DNA of 64,000 bases from Phyllostachys edulis (taxonomy: Eukaryota > Streptophyta > Magnoliopsida > Poales > Poaceae): positions 70,025,686 to 70,089,685 of the forward strand of contig CM070553.1 of the NCBI GenBank assembly GCA_036346405.1. Direction: 5' to 3'. The position numbers and the translations under genes were made by a program. Below are positions 1 to 12,383 of this stretch, one piece after another. Each line of letters opens with the position of its first letter. Position 1 is the first letter of the stretch. The notes beneath the pieces were generated by a model. That model saw only the letters and a program-made list of their open reading frames with translations, did no database searches and was not told the origin of the DNA.

Positions 1-684
1 GCGATGATAGGGCATTTAAAACGGCGAATTTATGTCCTAAAACGACAATGACACGCCGACATCCGACAAAATCCCGGCGTGAAGAAGTGATCTCGCCCGG
101 CGATGTAGAGCTCGCCGGCGAGATCCATGGTACCGCGGTTCGCAATAACCATGCGCACTAACGGACCTCTCAACGGCAAAGACGGCCTTGAACGCCGGCG
201 AGCCGGAGAGGACCAATACGCCCCGCACGGCCACAATCTGAAAATGCAAAACGAGCTCACATGACAATCAAGCTTGTGCAAGAAAAGCTCCGCGAGATCA
301 TTCATATGGGTGCGGCATCTAAAGGACTAACAGGGCTTACCCGATGGTCCTAAGGTGCCGGGAGGTCGTGGAGGTGGTGGCCGGAGTTGGGGAAGACAGG
401 GCTCCACGGCCAAAGCTCCACTTCAAGCCCGACTTTGTCCTCCTCTGGCGCCCAAACAAACTAAGTTAGGGTTAACTTCCAGAGGTTTGGGGAGCACAAA
501 ATGAACGAGGGTGGAAGAGGGAGCCACTGGAACCCTTGAGCTACCGAGATGCTCCAAGGACATCCACAATGGCCGCCACTAGTGAGGTGAGTGAGTGTTA
601 GTGGAGGAGGAGCTCAGCCACGCACAAAGTGCAAGGCTGAGGTTAATTGTGTGCAAAGGAAGCCAAGGGAGGCTTCCAAGGGTA

Positions 685-693
685 CTTTATAAC
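685..693 (-). promoter_or_regulatory. TATA-like box of the family A LTR
   Basis: The minus strand reads GTTATAAAG. The same place in other A copies reads GCTATAAAAC (11201-11210), GCTATAAGTG (27706-27715), TCTATAAGTC (47051-47060) and GTATAAAACC (62971-62980). Its fixed position about 1.6-1.8 kb from the LTR start suggests the core promoter, which sets the U3/R boundary. Confidence 0.55.
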
Positions 694-1186
694 CTGATTG
701 AAGGTGATGAGCTGGGGCTAAGCTCCATGGTGAGCTTAGCCCACGGGCTGGTCCATGAGGTGGACAAGACATGGGGCTGACAAGGGGGCAGGCTCGGGCT
801 TGACCTGAGAGGCTAAAAGTCGACTGCATTAAATGCGGTCAAGAAAGAGTCATGAAGTGTACCCCAAGGTCAGACACGCATTAATTGCGCTGCTCAGAGT
901 TTGCCCGCGCGCCAGAGGAAGGAGAAGAACAGGGGAGGACTTTATGGCCGTTGGATAAGACCTGGGAGAGGTCCTAACCATCGGATCCTATTTTGAACCG
1001 TTATGTTTTAAGTGGCTGGGAGGAGGTCCCACCACACGATCAAGGGTGAGGAGGTCGTGGCCCTCCGATCTCCTTAACGTGCAAACGCGTGAGGAAATGG
1101 ACAGAGGTCCAAAGCGTTGGATCTCCATCCAACAGTGCGGACCTCCGCTTGGGACTTAACTGCACGCGAACATAAGAGATCGAGGG

Positions 1187-1725
1187 GAGGTCATGGCCTT
1201 TGGATGCAAATCCAAGGGCATGGACCTCATCAAGGCGGAGGACCTTGTCAGAATATTTTTCAGAGGAGGTCGTGGCCTTTGGATGTAAATCAACGGCTCG
1301 ACCTCAAGTGAGTACAAAGGAGGTCTCGACAGCTAGATTGGGAGGAGGAGGTCGTGACCATGGATTTTTGATCCAATGGTGTGACCTCACGTAGGTGGGA
1401 TGTGGACTTGCTTAGTTTAACAAAGGAGGGAGGTCGAGGCGCGGATCTTGAATCCAAGGGCCAAGACCTCACATAGGTGGGATGACCTCGCTGCGATGGC
1501 TTACAAAGACGAGGAGGTCCTTTGAGGCTTAACACGTGGGAGGTCATGACCGTGGATCTTTGATCCAGCCGGTGACTGATGAGGTGGGGAGGTCGACGCC
1601 CACGCTGACCCGAGGAGGTCCACGAGGTCAAGAGGACCTCGAATGGGGAGGTCCTGGGGGCCTTGGTTGAGGGGGAGGTTGTGGCGGTTGGATTGGATCC
1701 AACGGCTACGACCTCATCAAGGTGG
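1187..1725. repeat. A-family U3 palindrome array
   Basis: Units start with GAGGTC at 1187, 1266, 1348 and 1430, then less regularly to 1725. Each unit reads GAGGTC, a GC-rich arm, a central GGAT...ATCC dyad, the complementary arm, then GACCTC, for about 42 bp of imperfect palindrome followed by about 38 bp of linker. Degenerate units are common. Confidence 0.75.
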
Positions 1726-2272
1726 GAAAGGAGGTCAGATGGGGTTGGGCTGGACCAGTTTGAGTACTGGCTCACCAAGGAACAAAGGCTCTGTTTTAAA
1801 TTTAATTTTCTAACAGCTAAGACTTGGCAAAATTGTTTGAGATAGCAAATGAACTCCAAAATTCATAAGATTTTAACTAGAGCTAGCTGACAACATGATT
1901 AACCTTACATAAATTTTCCAGAGGTTATTATGCAATGCATTTTTCTCAGGAATTTCATTAAGGTTGTTCAATGATTCATTTTACCTCCAAAAATTATCAA
2001 ACTAGTTTTACAACTTGTGATATTTTTCAGAGGGGTCCCACCTCAGTTTTAGGACCAAGGAAGATACTTTCCAATTGTTTCGCACAAGATTTGAGAGAAT
2101 TGGAAAACGAATTTGACTTTTGGTCAACAAGAGCTTTGTGTTCTTGGTTTACACAACTCTTGGACAAGAATTACATGAGATTGTAAGGGTTTTCAAGTTG
2201 TGAGAAAAAGTTTTAATTTCTACACATATAATTATACTTGAATAACCCTGATTATACATTTGGGATGTTACA

Positions 2273-4591
2273 TGAAGGTAAAGATTTCCCAAAACAAGTA
2301 CTTTTGGGTCTAAGCAATACTAAGCATTTGGTTTTTCAATTGCTCCTGGTTCACACTAATGCATCAACCAGGTTTTTGTCTAAGGTGGCAACAGATTGTG
2401 TTCATTGTCAAAGTTGGCCATGTGAAGGAAATAGGCATAACTATGTGTTTAAAGACAGGCATTAAAATATCTTGGTAGAAATAAGCATGCATTATACTTT
2501 GAAACAGAACATAAGTACATTGAAATATTGGGTGCAATATGATCAAGAGCATGACTTGCCTTGCTTACTGTCTTGAGAGTCTTCTTCTTCAGTGCTCTCA
2601 CGCTCCTCAGTGCCTTCACGCTCTATACGAGAGAAAAGGGGACAACTCAAACCACAGTCCAAATAAAGAGCCAAAAGAACTTTGAAAGAACTCTAAAACT
2701 CAACCAACGGAAACATCTCATATTCAAAATGGGTTCTTTGGGAGAGGTCCCAACTTACTGGGGAGAGGTCGAATGAGGAAGGTCCTCACAGAAGACCAGA
2801 GGGGCGGCTCTAGCAACAGACCAAGAGGACAATGCGTGCGCCGGTTCCAGAGAGGTGATCTCAAGCTGAAGCCATGGAGTTCCAAAGATAATCCAAAGGA
2901 AGAGGTCCTGAAAGGGACACAACCTCTTATGGAGGCGACAAGAACAAGAACAACAAGAATATACAAGGAAGCTTACCAATAAGAAGGAGGTGACGGTGAA
3001 GGGAGGTCGAAGGCAACTGGCGGTTAAGGTCAACGCCCAAGCTCCCCGCCGAGCCTCCAATGGTGTTAATACGATGAAGAGAAGTCACTGGCGATGTTCT
3101 TGGCAACAAAGCTCTCCAGAAGCCACCGGTGTGAGCAATAATGTTGAGTGTGTGAAAAAGGTGGCAATGGAGGGCTCCGGGACTAGTTATAGTCAAAGAA
3201 AGGAAAAGACCACTCAATGCGCACATGATTTGGTGAGTATGAAAAATAGGCAAAAGGTACGGGGATGGCAAACTAAAATATTAGAGGACATTGTGTCTCA
3301 TTACGAGGAGACTAGAAAAGACTCCAACAGTGCCACAGAATGACCCCATACAATGGATGCAGCCACTTGCATGGCCACATTTAATGTGACAATACATGCA
3401 TTAAATGCTCATGGCACCAGTGTGGCGGGGAAACATAAAATAGATAAGCCTGGCAGGTGGGACCAGTCAAATCTAGAAATAGTTGGGTCAAAGGGGAAGG
3501 TCCTGACAGTTGGATCTCCAGAGAGGAGGTCCAACGGCCAAGAGTGAGTGCTAACGGGGAGGTCCGTGTGGTAAGAGGGGAACCTCACCCGCTAGGGAGG
3601 TCTACAGCTGTAGGATCAAATCCTGACGGGAGGTCCGAACGGTTAGGATCTCCGAGGGGAGGTCCTAACGATCAGGTCTGCCAACGAAGGGAGGTCTGGA
3701 CGGTTAAGATCTCCAGGGGGAGGTCTTAATGGTCCAGATGTTCAAAGAGGAGGTCTGGGCTGTTAAGATCTCAAGGGGGAGGTCTTAACGGTCCAGATTT
3801 GTAGAGGAGGTCTGGACATGGGGAGGTCCAGACATACATGGAGGAGGTCTACGCGACAAGAGGTTCTAACAACCAAGATCCCATTAGGGGAGGTCCTGCC
3901 TGAAGGGATCCTTGCAAAAAGGAGGTCCTGACTGGTAGGATCTCACCAAGGGGGAGGTCCTATCAGTTAGGCTCTCATGAAGGGAGGTTCCACGAGCTCA
4001 AGGAGGTCTAAAGGACTGAGTCGACAAGGGGAGGTCCTCATCGCTAGGATCTCCACAATGGGAGGTCCTGGCGGTGAGGATCTCAATATAGGGGGTCCTA
4101 AAGGTTCGGGAGGAAACCCACGGAGGTCAGGGGTTCCCAAGTTAAGCGAGTAAGGAGGTCCAATGGATGGGGAGGTCCAAAGGACCCGAAGTCGAAGGGA
4201 GGCCTAAACATATAGGCACGCCTTAACCAAGAGGAGGTCTAGACCTAAGGAGGAGGTCTGAACCAAAGAGATTCGAACCAACAAAAAGATCCAAAGAGAT
4301 CTAGCTCAGAGAGAAAGATCTGGACATAAGAGCACGTCCAATTGAGAAAAGGTCTGAGCCCCCAGCGGAGGTCCAACTTCAAGGACCACTGGGAAGGTCC
4401 AGGCCACAGAGAAGGTCTAAACCGAACATAACACAAAAGAGAGACTGAGGGGAGAACTGGCCAACATACAGAATGGGTGACAACATAAAACTTCAACCTC
4501 TCCAACGAACCAACTATGAATTCTCATCAAAACAAAATAGTTTTATTTTCTTTTACAAATTTAAAAGGACTTGAAAAATCAGGATGTTACA
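2273..4591 (-). repeat. Diverged family B LTR, 3'-truncated
   Basis: The minus strand starts at 4591 with TGTAACATCC, runs through a GAGGTC-rich U3 (about 4260-3480) and reaches an AGGCAAGT motif at 2554-2561. It resembles 33209-37833 and 41043-43324 in order and in local matches, but is a separate subfamily. Its far end is cut where it abuts the A LTR terminus at 2272. At 4585-4592 it is joined head-on to a B LTR of the opposite orientation. There is no coding content. Confidence 0.7.
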
Positions 4592-5096
4592 AGCTATGGC
4601 AGGACGCCTAAGTTGTGTTGATTGTGGTGCGAGATCACTCTAATAATCTGTTGTGCCAAGACTGGGTGCTCTTTTGGCAAGGGTAATTACAAAATGTTTT
4701 GCTGAGGCAAGAAGGCAGGGAGTGAGTAGTGGGTGCTTTGCACACTTGGGATTGTGGAAGTCTTGCCTTAGCACAATTAAGGACTTCACTTTGTGTCTGT
4801 TGAACTGGGCCAAATAGTGCAACCACAAGATCATTTTATGGGAATGGTCTGGGCTGAATAATTAGCAATGAGATGGCTTGGGGCTGTTGTGGTTGAGCGT
4901 GTGATTCATTGGCGCAAGAGGGGGCACCCCATAACCCTGCGGATTTCTAGACCATAGGAGGGGATTGCGAAACCTTAGCGGGCAGCCTGGGTCATTTCAA
5001 AGCTTTGTAAAGGCCTTGCCGCGCTCTCTAGGCTGCTCACCTTAGGAAGTGAGCAAGGGTGACCGGAACCCGTCCCGCTAGAGAGGTCGTGGATTG

Positions 5097-5166
5097 TGGG
5101 TAAAGTTGTACACCTCTGCAGAGTGTAAAATCTATTCGAATAGCCAAGTCCTTGGTTATGGACATG
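5097..5166 (+). other. Conserved LTR palindrome/hairpin module (B type)
   Basis: Within about 70 bp there are three self-complementary blocks: CTCTGCAGAG, then CTATTCGAATAG, then GTCC and GGAC arms around an 8-nt loop. The same order is seen in eleven other LTR copies in the window, including families A and C. It lies downstream of the TATA box, so it should be present in the RNA. Confidence 0.75.
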
Positions 5167-6063
5167 CTCAGTGAAATGGTGCAAGGGGTAGCTTTGTGAA
5201 CTTGTGCTTCCTGGACACTTGGGTGAGAGGTCATGGCTTTGCCTTGAAGAGACCTTGGCCGGCTCCAGAGGGGTCATGGCTGGCTCACTAGGTGGTCCAA
5301 GGGCTGGTTGTGGAACTCTGGAGTGGGTGCTCCAGGGTGGTCGTGAGAGGTCCTGGTCATGGGTGTGACCAGACCTCCCACGGTTGGCTTTGGTAGTCCT
5401 GGAGTGGGTGCTCCAGGGTGGCTTTGGGTGTGAGCGGTGCTCACACCCCTTTGAAATCAAATGTATTTATGTACTAATGTTTTAACTTGAGCTTTTCAAT
5501 CTACTTATTACTTATCACAAACACCGCTTTGTGCAACTAACCTTCATACTCTCTTTTGGCAAGCTTTGCATAATTATCTAATGCATACATTCCTCACGGC
5601 TTGCTGAGTACATTCAATGTACTCATGGCTTTTGCCCTCTGTTTTTATCAGCAGTTGCAGGAAGTTTCAGGAAGCTCAAAGCTCAGTAAAGAGGTCTTTG
5701 GAGACCTTGAGACCTAGGGGACGTCCTCCACTCGATAGCCAGTGGGCTGATCGGTTGGACCTATCACTGAAGTGTTGCTTTCTGCTGTTTTTGTTCTTCT
5801 GTTGTAGCCCTTGAGGCAACTCCTGTAAGAAGCTTGGCCGGTTTGGTCTTTAATATATTTTCATTTATTGTTTTGTCTCTTGCTCCTCTTAGCTTGTGTA
5901 TGGATTTGATTACACTTGTGTTAGATCTGTGCGAGCTAGCCAATCTGTTCCTGGGACTAGCTCGGTGCAGTGGGTAGGACCTCCGTGAGGTCCTCACGAC
6001 TTAGCTCGAGGTCTGTCGGACCTCTCTGTGATATACTAAGAGGTGCTACCGGCTGGTGGTTGG

Positions 6064-6182
6064 CCAAGACCTCCAGGAGGTCTTGAAGACCTCCTGGGAG
6101 GTCCTGGTGGACCTTGCTGGTGGTTGGCCAAGACCTCCAGGAGGTCTTGCAGACCTCCTGGGAGGTCCTGGTAGACCTCCCT
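6064..6182 (+). repeat. Tandem-duplicated GACCTCC/GGAGGTC hairpins at the B LTR 3' end
   Basis: A unit of about 62 bp starting TTGGCCAAGACC is present twice. Each copy contains CAAGACCTCC facing GGAGGTCTTG across one base, then a second dyad, GACCTCC with GGAGGTC. The transcript would form stacked strong hairpins shortly before the PBS. The matching place in the solo B LTR (about 23220-23340) is a decayed version. Confidence 0.75.
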
Positions 6183-6262
6183 CGGGAAGTACCGCAGCTC
6201 AAAAAAAAAAAGGGGGGTCCTCCCGGACCTTTGATGTATATCACAGGGTGGTCCGTCACAGG

Positions 6263-6274
6263 TGGTATCAGAGC
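6263..6274 (+). other. Primer-binding site, tRNA-iMet type, element F
   Basis: TGGTATCAGAGC is the sequence used by many plant LTR retrotransposons to pair with the 3' end of initiator methionine tRNA and start minus-strand DNA synthesis. It lies two bases after the B LTR terminus CACA. This fixes F on the plus strand and shows that the LTR left of it is the 5' LTR. Confidence 0.95.
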
Positions 6275-7637
6275 TCCATATCGACTGTTGGACGTAGCCT
6301 TAGTTAGCATGGTCGTTTTAGTCTGTTTCAAAATTATTTTCTAAATCAAACCAACTTAAAAGCTTGCTTAGAGGTTCTCCTCTTGCCTTGTTCTAATTCT
6401 AGTCTCATCTTGTTCCAATCTTTTCTCCTCTTACTCTATTCTTTCTTATCTCCTGCTCAGATTCTTGAATCTTATCCTTTCTGGAACTCTAATTTGAACT
6501 TAACTTGACCTCCTTATCTCGAGAACTGCTATAGGACCGAGCCCTTGTGTCCTAGTGCTGCCTGCCCGAGCAGTTGGTGTAGTGGGCGGCTCCTGGTTTT
6601 TCAAGAGTTGCGCTTACCAGAATAACCTAGGTGTTGGATGCCAAGCTGGGTAGCTTGAAAGAAGCCTTTTTGGATTTGGTCTTGAGAATTGGAGATTTTG
6701 GGATTCTTTACTAAGATGTAGGTTTTTATGGATCCTAGGAGATGAAGGATTGTGAGTTCTTGATGGGATTATTGAAATATTCTAGACTATCCTTGATTCT
6801 AGAGTGAATTGTAACGTTTGGTTGGAAGCTTGAATCTGAGTTTGAGGGTTTTTCTGGATCTAGTTGGTCTTGAGTGGATCAAGAATCAGAATTTGGAAGG
6901 AATCTTAGCCAAGCCTTACCCATCCTGATCTGAATATGGACTTTGTGTCTGAAGTTTACCCTTGATGGTAGTATAATTATAACTTTTGCTGGATAATTGG
7001 TGAGAATGATTGGTGGATCCAATCAAAGATTGTGTGTTAAAGGAAGACTTTCGGGGAAAACCTTCTTTTCAATTTTGGATTTAAGTGATCTTGTAAGGTG
7101 ATTTTAGGACTCTTAGTCTGAAAAGTGATGTTTGGATTGAGAATCCTGTTGATGTGGAACAAAGGAACATGCAATTAAAGTGCACATTTGTGGGTTTGCT
7201 TAAGCTCGACCAAGGAAGAACTCGAGAATCTTGTTGATTTACCTATGATCTGGGAGATTAATCGGTGGACTGGTTGTTCTAAATGGATGTCTTTAAGATA
7301 AGTGATTTGGTGGACCTCTTTAATCATAGGTTTAGGACCCAGCCAAGTTAGGAAGGCCGATTCCTGGCTCTTGGCTAGCACCCAACCCTTGGTGATGGCA
7401 AGTAACTCCCAAGAAAAGAGCTGTTTGGAAGAAGTGGCAGCGTTTTTCTTGCTCTCCAAGGACATCCTGCTGGACTTCTTGTTGTTAGGAGATTGTTTTC
7501 GTCGGCCCAACCCTATAGCTGTTGTTGCTGGTTCCCTTCTGTTCAGTGGTCCCCTCAGTTTTGCATCGTTAGTCCGTGCAATAAGAGCTCCAGTAGGAGG
7601 TCCTATTGCACCTTTTGCCTCTTTTGGCCCTTCGGCC
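6275..7637 (+). other. Untranslated leader of element F
   Basis: About 1.4 kb separates the PBS from the A LTR insertion. It is pyrimidine-rich near 6390-6500 and AT-rich later, without a long credible reading frame. The frame at 7302-7667 runs into the inserted LTR and shows no family features. The leader resumes at 17584. I see no other structure in it. Confidence 0.6.
7633..7637. other. Target-site duplication CGGCC, left copy
   Basis: CGGCC just before TGTGAGCACC at 7638 is repeated at 17579-17583, just after GGGATGTTACA. A 5-bp duplication is the usual mark of Ty3/gypsy integration, so the A LTR between is a true solo LTR despite the nested C element. Confidence 0.9.
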
Positions 7638-8402
7638 TGTGAGCACCCGGATTTATTAAGCTCATAATACTTAGTCATCCAATTGACCCTAGTATTATCA
7701 ACCAAATAAACCAGTCTCGAGAGATGTATACTCCCGAATACAAAGATACATACCTCACAACAAAAGAATGTATCAATTCCATACAACACATAGTACATAA
7801 GCAACAAACCGAAGTTAATATTAATAAGGATAGGTTATTACAAAAGAGGGCCTTCGGCCAAATAACAACAAGTACTACTAAGATAACAATGAAGCAAAAG
7901 TGCCATAAAGATAGCTATAACACAAAGCCAATCGGTGTGCCTTAACCCCTAGGCATCTCGACCGACCGCCAAGCTAGTCGTCAAGAAGTCGCAACACATA
8001 GCACAAAAGTGAGGCTCTTGGAGCTCACCTCCTTCCTCTGCAACAAAAGCCACAAAATGCCACAACCACGGGCGATGAGTACATAAAGTACTCCGCAAGA
8101 CTTACGTGTAAGATAACAGCCTATAACATGTGCTACATGCAAGCTTTATGTAAGTGGAGGTTGTATGTCTCATTTAGCATAAAGCAACATTTATTTGCAA
8201 TAAGGTAATACGTTTAAAGGCAATTTGGCAAAGCATTTTAATTGTTGAAATAACAACGAGATAGTAACATAGTAACAACAACAAGATCAACTCGAAGTGA
8301 CTAACCCAAGTCACCACAACAATAGCATGAACATCCATTCATACCAACCCATCAAGTTTTAATTAAATGGTTGAGACTAGTTCTTGAACGACCTTACCAA
8401 GC

Positions 8403-8471
8403 ATGTCCATAACCTAGGACGAGGCTATTCAATAGTTTTAACCTGCGCAGGGTGTACCAATGTACCCACAC
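8403..8471 (-). other. Conserved LTR palindrome/hairpin module (A type)
   Basis: Read on the minus strand the first block is CCTGCGCAGG, a perfect palindrome that differs from the CCCTGCAGGG of most A copies. It is followed by CTATT-G-AATAG and GTCCTAGGTTATGGAC. Confidence 0.7.
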
Positions 8472-9209
8472 GCCGACCGCCTTTCCTTAAAGCACACTAC
8501 CTTTGGTATGCCGCACGGCTAAGTCCTACGAGACATTTCCAATGGATGCTAATTTTGACCAAGACAACCCACGGGATAAGGACCCAATGGACAGCCTAAC
8601 CATCTCGCCAACGCCCATTCCCACACCACACACACACACATTTTATCTTTAAAACACACCAACCGAGCGACTCCAATTAGCACCGCCCAAAGTACTTAGT
8701 CAAGAGAGGTCCCATATCCCCCTCGTGTGGTTAGCACGCAAAAGCGCTTGGCTTAGTGACCCAAGTAACTCGGTCCTTAGGGACCCAGGCATACCACCAC
8801 ATTCCAAAAACCGCACCATCCATCCAATATGCCCAAGTCTAAATCAATCTTTTATTTTCAGTTTTCTTTTTACAATTTAATCAAAGCACAAGTGCTGGAC
8901 ATATAGGAGTAATAATCAGTTTTGAGTGATCAAGACCATCGACTAAGTCGATGATCGCCCATTACTACCGATAACTAAGCATGGCTAAGCAATGTTAACG
9001 TAAACTACTAAGTGATAAGAGCTCATCCAACGAGCTCAAACCACAGCAAATAACCTATGCTCATGGGTAGTAGAGGATAAACAATTCCTACAGATTATGC
9101 AACTATAGGATTGCTAGCGATATTTTAACACAAAGTAGCATACATACATATAAGTGAAACAAAATATTAAGCTTTAAAGTAATGGGACAATGATGGAAAT
9201 GATCAAACT

Positions 9210-9217
9210 GCTTGCCT
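9210..9217 (-). promoter_or_regulatory. GC-type splice-donor-like motif in family A LTR
   Basis: The minus strand reads AGGCAAGC. GC-AG introns use donors close to AG|GCAAGT. Motifs of this kind lie downstream of the TATA box in B (21424-21431, 35013-35020, 2554-2561) and C (15377-15384). Use as a donor is inferred, not shown. Confidence 0.35.
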
Positions 9218-11200
9218 TGCTGTTGCTGGTCAAATTGTTGCTGAGGATCACTCACGGGTTCAAAGTACTCGTCGGCACCTAATCGGAAAGACGAACACAA
9301 TCGATAAGAACGAGGAAAACGACAAAGACAGCATAGCAAACGAACTCCAAACACTCTGAATTTTCTACAGAAGCAAGAGGGTGATTTTTAGGGAATTTAG
9401 CAACAAGAACCAATTGATTTGGATTCTTAATGCAAAAGTTATGAGCAAAACAAACCTGCTCAGCCCTAAAAATACCAAACTGCACTATTCACTAATTTAA
9501 TTATGAGGCAACATTTTCTAGAAAAGTGGTGACACTGAAATTTTTACAGCAAAACCAACACCTCATGAGATGAATAACACAATTGAGTTCATCTCATTTG
9601 GAGCTAGATTGCACTTTCTACCATTTTTCAAAAACAAGAACTTGAACAAAATTATAATGCACAAGAACTCTTTTCTACAACAGCAACAAGATCAAAGCTA
9701 ATTGTCACAGTGAGTTCATTAATAGAGGAAGCCAACAAAGTTGGATTCACTCAAAAATAATCTACAGAGCATTAGTTATGTATTTTACAAGTTAGACATT
9801 ATTTTGAGTGTACTTTTAAAGTTAGTTTTAAAACCTAAAGGCAAAACTGTGCTCTGGAGCTGAACTCAACTTACAATCATTTTTAGATTTAAGTCAAGTC
9901 CAAGACAGAGCTAACACAATTTGAATGACCTCAATTGGATTTAAAATGAAAAAGATATGGAATTCTAAACTTTATACCTTATTTCAGTTTATACTTAAGA
10001 GTTCACCGAATTTCTAAAACCCACAAGGACATGGGAGGACGTGAGCCACAGATATCGATCTAACGGTTCAAGACCTCCCAGAGAACAACGCACTCACAAG
10101 ACTGAGGTCCAGAGGTCCCGGACCTCCTAGCAACGCACATGCGCGAGGTGAGGGCAGGTCGTGGCCGTAGATGGGGAATCCAACGGACCACAACGATGGG
10201 GGGAGGTCCGGGACAGACCAGATCTAACGAGGGAGGTCCTCAACGGCCGGGATGACCTCGAGGAGGTCCCAGCGGAGGTCCTATCGCCACTGCACTCCGT
10301 GGAGGTCCGACGGCCACGATCACTCAAGGGGAGGTCTTGACGCCAAGATCTCCCGGAGGAGGTCTGGGCGGCCCAGAGCTCGCGATCACGTGCTCGGACA
10401 AGAGATTAATGCGCGCAGGACAACGAGGAGGTCCGCGCGCGGGAGGTCTTAAATGTGCGCACGGGAGGATTAAAGACATTTAAGACACGCCATTGATTAT
10501 AATGATTTGAGCAATGATGAACGCATTAACGCTGTGGATCTTTGTCCTAAAAACGACAACAGCGCCGCCGATCTTGTCCGACAAAGACCCGAGCTCAAAG
10601 ATGTGGTCATCGCCGGCGATGCAGACCTCGCTGACGACAACCAAAGACATCCCCGTGTGCGCAATAGTGTTGCGCACACCATGGGCTCACTCTCGACGGC
10701 GACGACGGCCTTAAACGCCAAGCGAGCCGAGAGGACAAAGATGACCAAAGACGCCAAAATCCAAAATACAAAAGGAAGCTCCGCGCGACATTCAAGCGTG
10801 CGCTCAATGAAAGCTCCGCAACAGCATACATGCGGGTGCCAGCATCTAAGGGACTACCAGGAGGAGTACCTGGAGGTCCCGAGGTGCTGAGGAAGTGGAG
10901 GAAGGTGAAGACCGGAGTTGGAGAAGATTGGGCTGCTCCACGGCCAAAGCTCCAGCTCCAAGCTTCCCTTTGTCCTCCTCTGAAAAATGCCCAACAAAAT
11001 AAGTTAGGGTTGACTTCCAGGAGGTTTTGGGAGCACAATTGGAGAAGAGGTTGAGAGAGAGCCACCGAGCGCCAGGCCACCGAGGGCTCCAAGCTTCAAC
11101 AATGGCGCCAAAAAGGGAGGTCAAGGAGGGGATGCTCACCAAGCACAAGCAAGGCCAAGCTCAATGGTGTGTAAAAGAAGCCAAGGGCAACAAAGTGGGG

Positions 11201-11210
11201 GTTTTATAGC
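11201..11210 (-). promoter_or_regulatory. TATA box of family A solo LTR
   Basis: GCTATAAAAC on the minus strand sits between the U3 palindrome array and the transcribed part. It is the best TATA match among the A copies. Confidence 0.6.
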
Positions 11211-11705
11211 TAGGGCAAAAGAGGTCTCGACCACGGGTTAAGCTCATGGTGAGCTTAGCCCAAGGGAGGTCCACGGGAGGTCCATGGAGTTGGACAAGAT
11301 GGATAGGACGGAGTAGGTCAGACAGGCATGGGCTAGGCGGAAAAGCACCGACATGCATTTAATGCCCCGAGCACAGAGCCGCTGGATGTGACAAGGCTCG
11401 ACTTTGCCCATCGCCATGGCTCGCACGCCGCACTCCAAGGTAGGAGAAGAACAGATCTCACATCCACCGCTGGATTACGTGGATGGGGAGGTCCTGCCCT
11501 CGGATTTTAAGTTTGAACCGTTAGGTTTTAAGTGACCGGAGGAGGTCCCACCACACGATTTGGAAAGGGAGGTCGTGGCCTCCGATTTCCATAATGCGAA
11601 TCTTGACGTGGAAAAAGGGACAGAGGTCCACGGCGTTGATCTCAATCCAACAGTGCGGACCTCTGTGAGGTCTTAACCGCATACCTAACTTCGTAACTCG
11701 AGGTG

Positions 11706-12383
11706 GAGGTCATGGCCTTTGGATTTAAATCCAAGGGCACACAACCAAAGGTGAGGTCTTAGCACTACGCCAGAAGCACAAGAGGTTATGGCCATCGATT
11801 AAGATCTAATGGTGATGAGAGGGCGAGGAGGTCTCGAGACGCTATGCGCAAAAGGCAAGGGAGGTCAGACCTTTGGATTTTTGATCCAACGGTTCGATCA
11901 AAAGAGGGGAGGTCCTGAGCTTGCATACGCACTGTGGAGATCATGGCCTTTAGATTTAAATCTAAGACTCACGACCTCACGTCGCGAGGAGGTCTGATGC
12001 AAGACAAGACAAGGAGGAGGTCGTGACCGTGGATTTTAAATCCAGCGGTGCACAACATGAGATGGGGGAGGTCTTGTGCGCTGGATATTTTGAGGGGAGG
12101 TCGTGGGCTGTTGGATCTGATCCAACGGCTACGACCTCAACAAAGTGGGAGGACCTCGCAGAGAAGGTTTCAGAGGAGGTCGTGGCCTTAGGATTGAATC
12201 CAATGGCTACGACCTCAAGTGAGTGCAAAAAAGGAGGTCAAGGTGGTTTGAGCTCGCGGGGAGGTCAGGACCATGGATTTTTGATCCAGCGGCCAAGACC
12301 TGATGAGGTGGGGAGGTCCTGACGGTATTGACCGCGGAGGAGGTCGTGGCGGTTGGATGTTAATCCAACGGCTACGACCTGAT
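11706..12383. repeat. A-family U3 palindrome array
   Basis: Clean units begin at 12017, 12097, 12176, 12261 and 12340, with weaker ones from 11706. At 12176 the left arm GAGGTCGTGGCC faces GGCTACGACCTC around GGATT/AATCC. Spacing is 79-85 bp. Confidence 0.8.

Larger units (their letters stand above)
1..2272 (-). repeat. Family A LTR, cut by the left window edge
   Basis: This is the promoter-proximal part of a long Ty3/gypsy LTR read on the minus strand. Its 5' terminus is TGTAACATCCC at 2272. Going down in coordinate it holds an AT-rich block, a zone of GAGGTC palindromes (about 1725-1187), a TATA-like box near 685-693 and part of the transcribed region. The same order is seen in the A copies at 7638-17578, 24116-29452 and 43325-48792. 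The rest of the LTR lies left of the window, so solo or full-element status cannot be judged. The short open frames inside it are not conserved between copies. Confidence 0.85.
4592..6260 (+). repeat. Family B LTR, 5'-truncated; 5' LTR of element F
   Basis: It matches the solo B LTR from about 21766 to its end at 23400, including the palindrome module (5097-5166) and a GACCTCC-rich terminal zone. It ends in GTCCGTCACA at 6260, two bases before a perfect tRNA-iMet primer-binding site, so it served as a 5' LTR. U3 and promoter are missing; the left edge is the inverted junction with another B LTR. Confidence 0.85.

Noticed and set aside
2990..3343. 117-codon frame in the B-variant LTR
   Set aside because: It is not kept in the related LTRs at 33209-37833 or 41043-43324 and has no recognisable domain.
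7302..7667. 121-codon frame across the F leader
   Set aside because: It crosses the A LTR insertion point at 7638, so its end is insert sequence; the front has no homology I recognise.
8620..8642. CA microsatellite (also about 60400-60418)
   Set aside because: A short simple repeat at the same LTR position in two A copies; inherited with the LTR and not informative.
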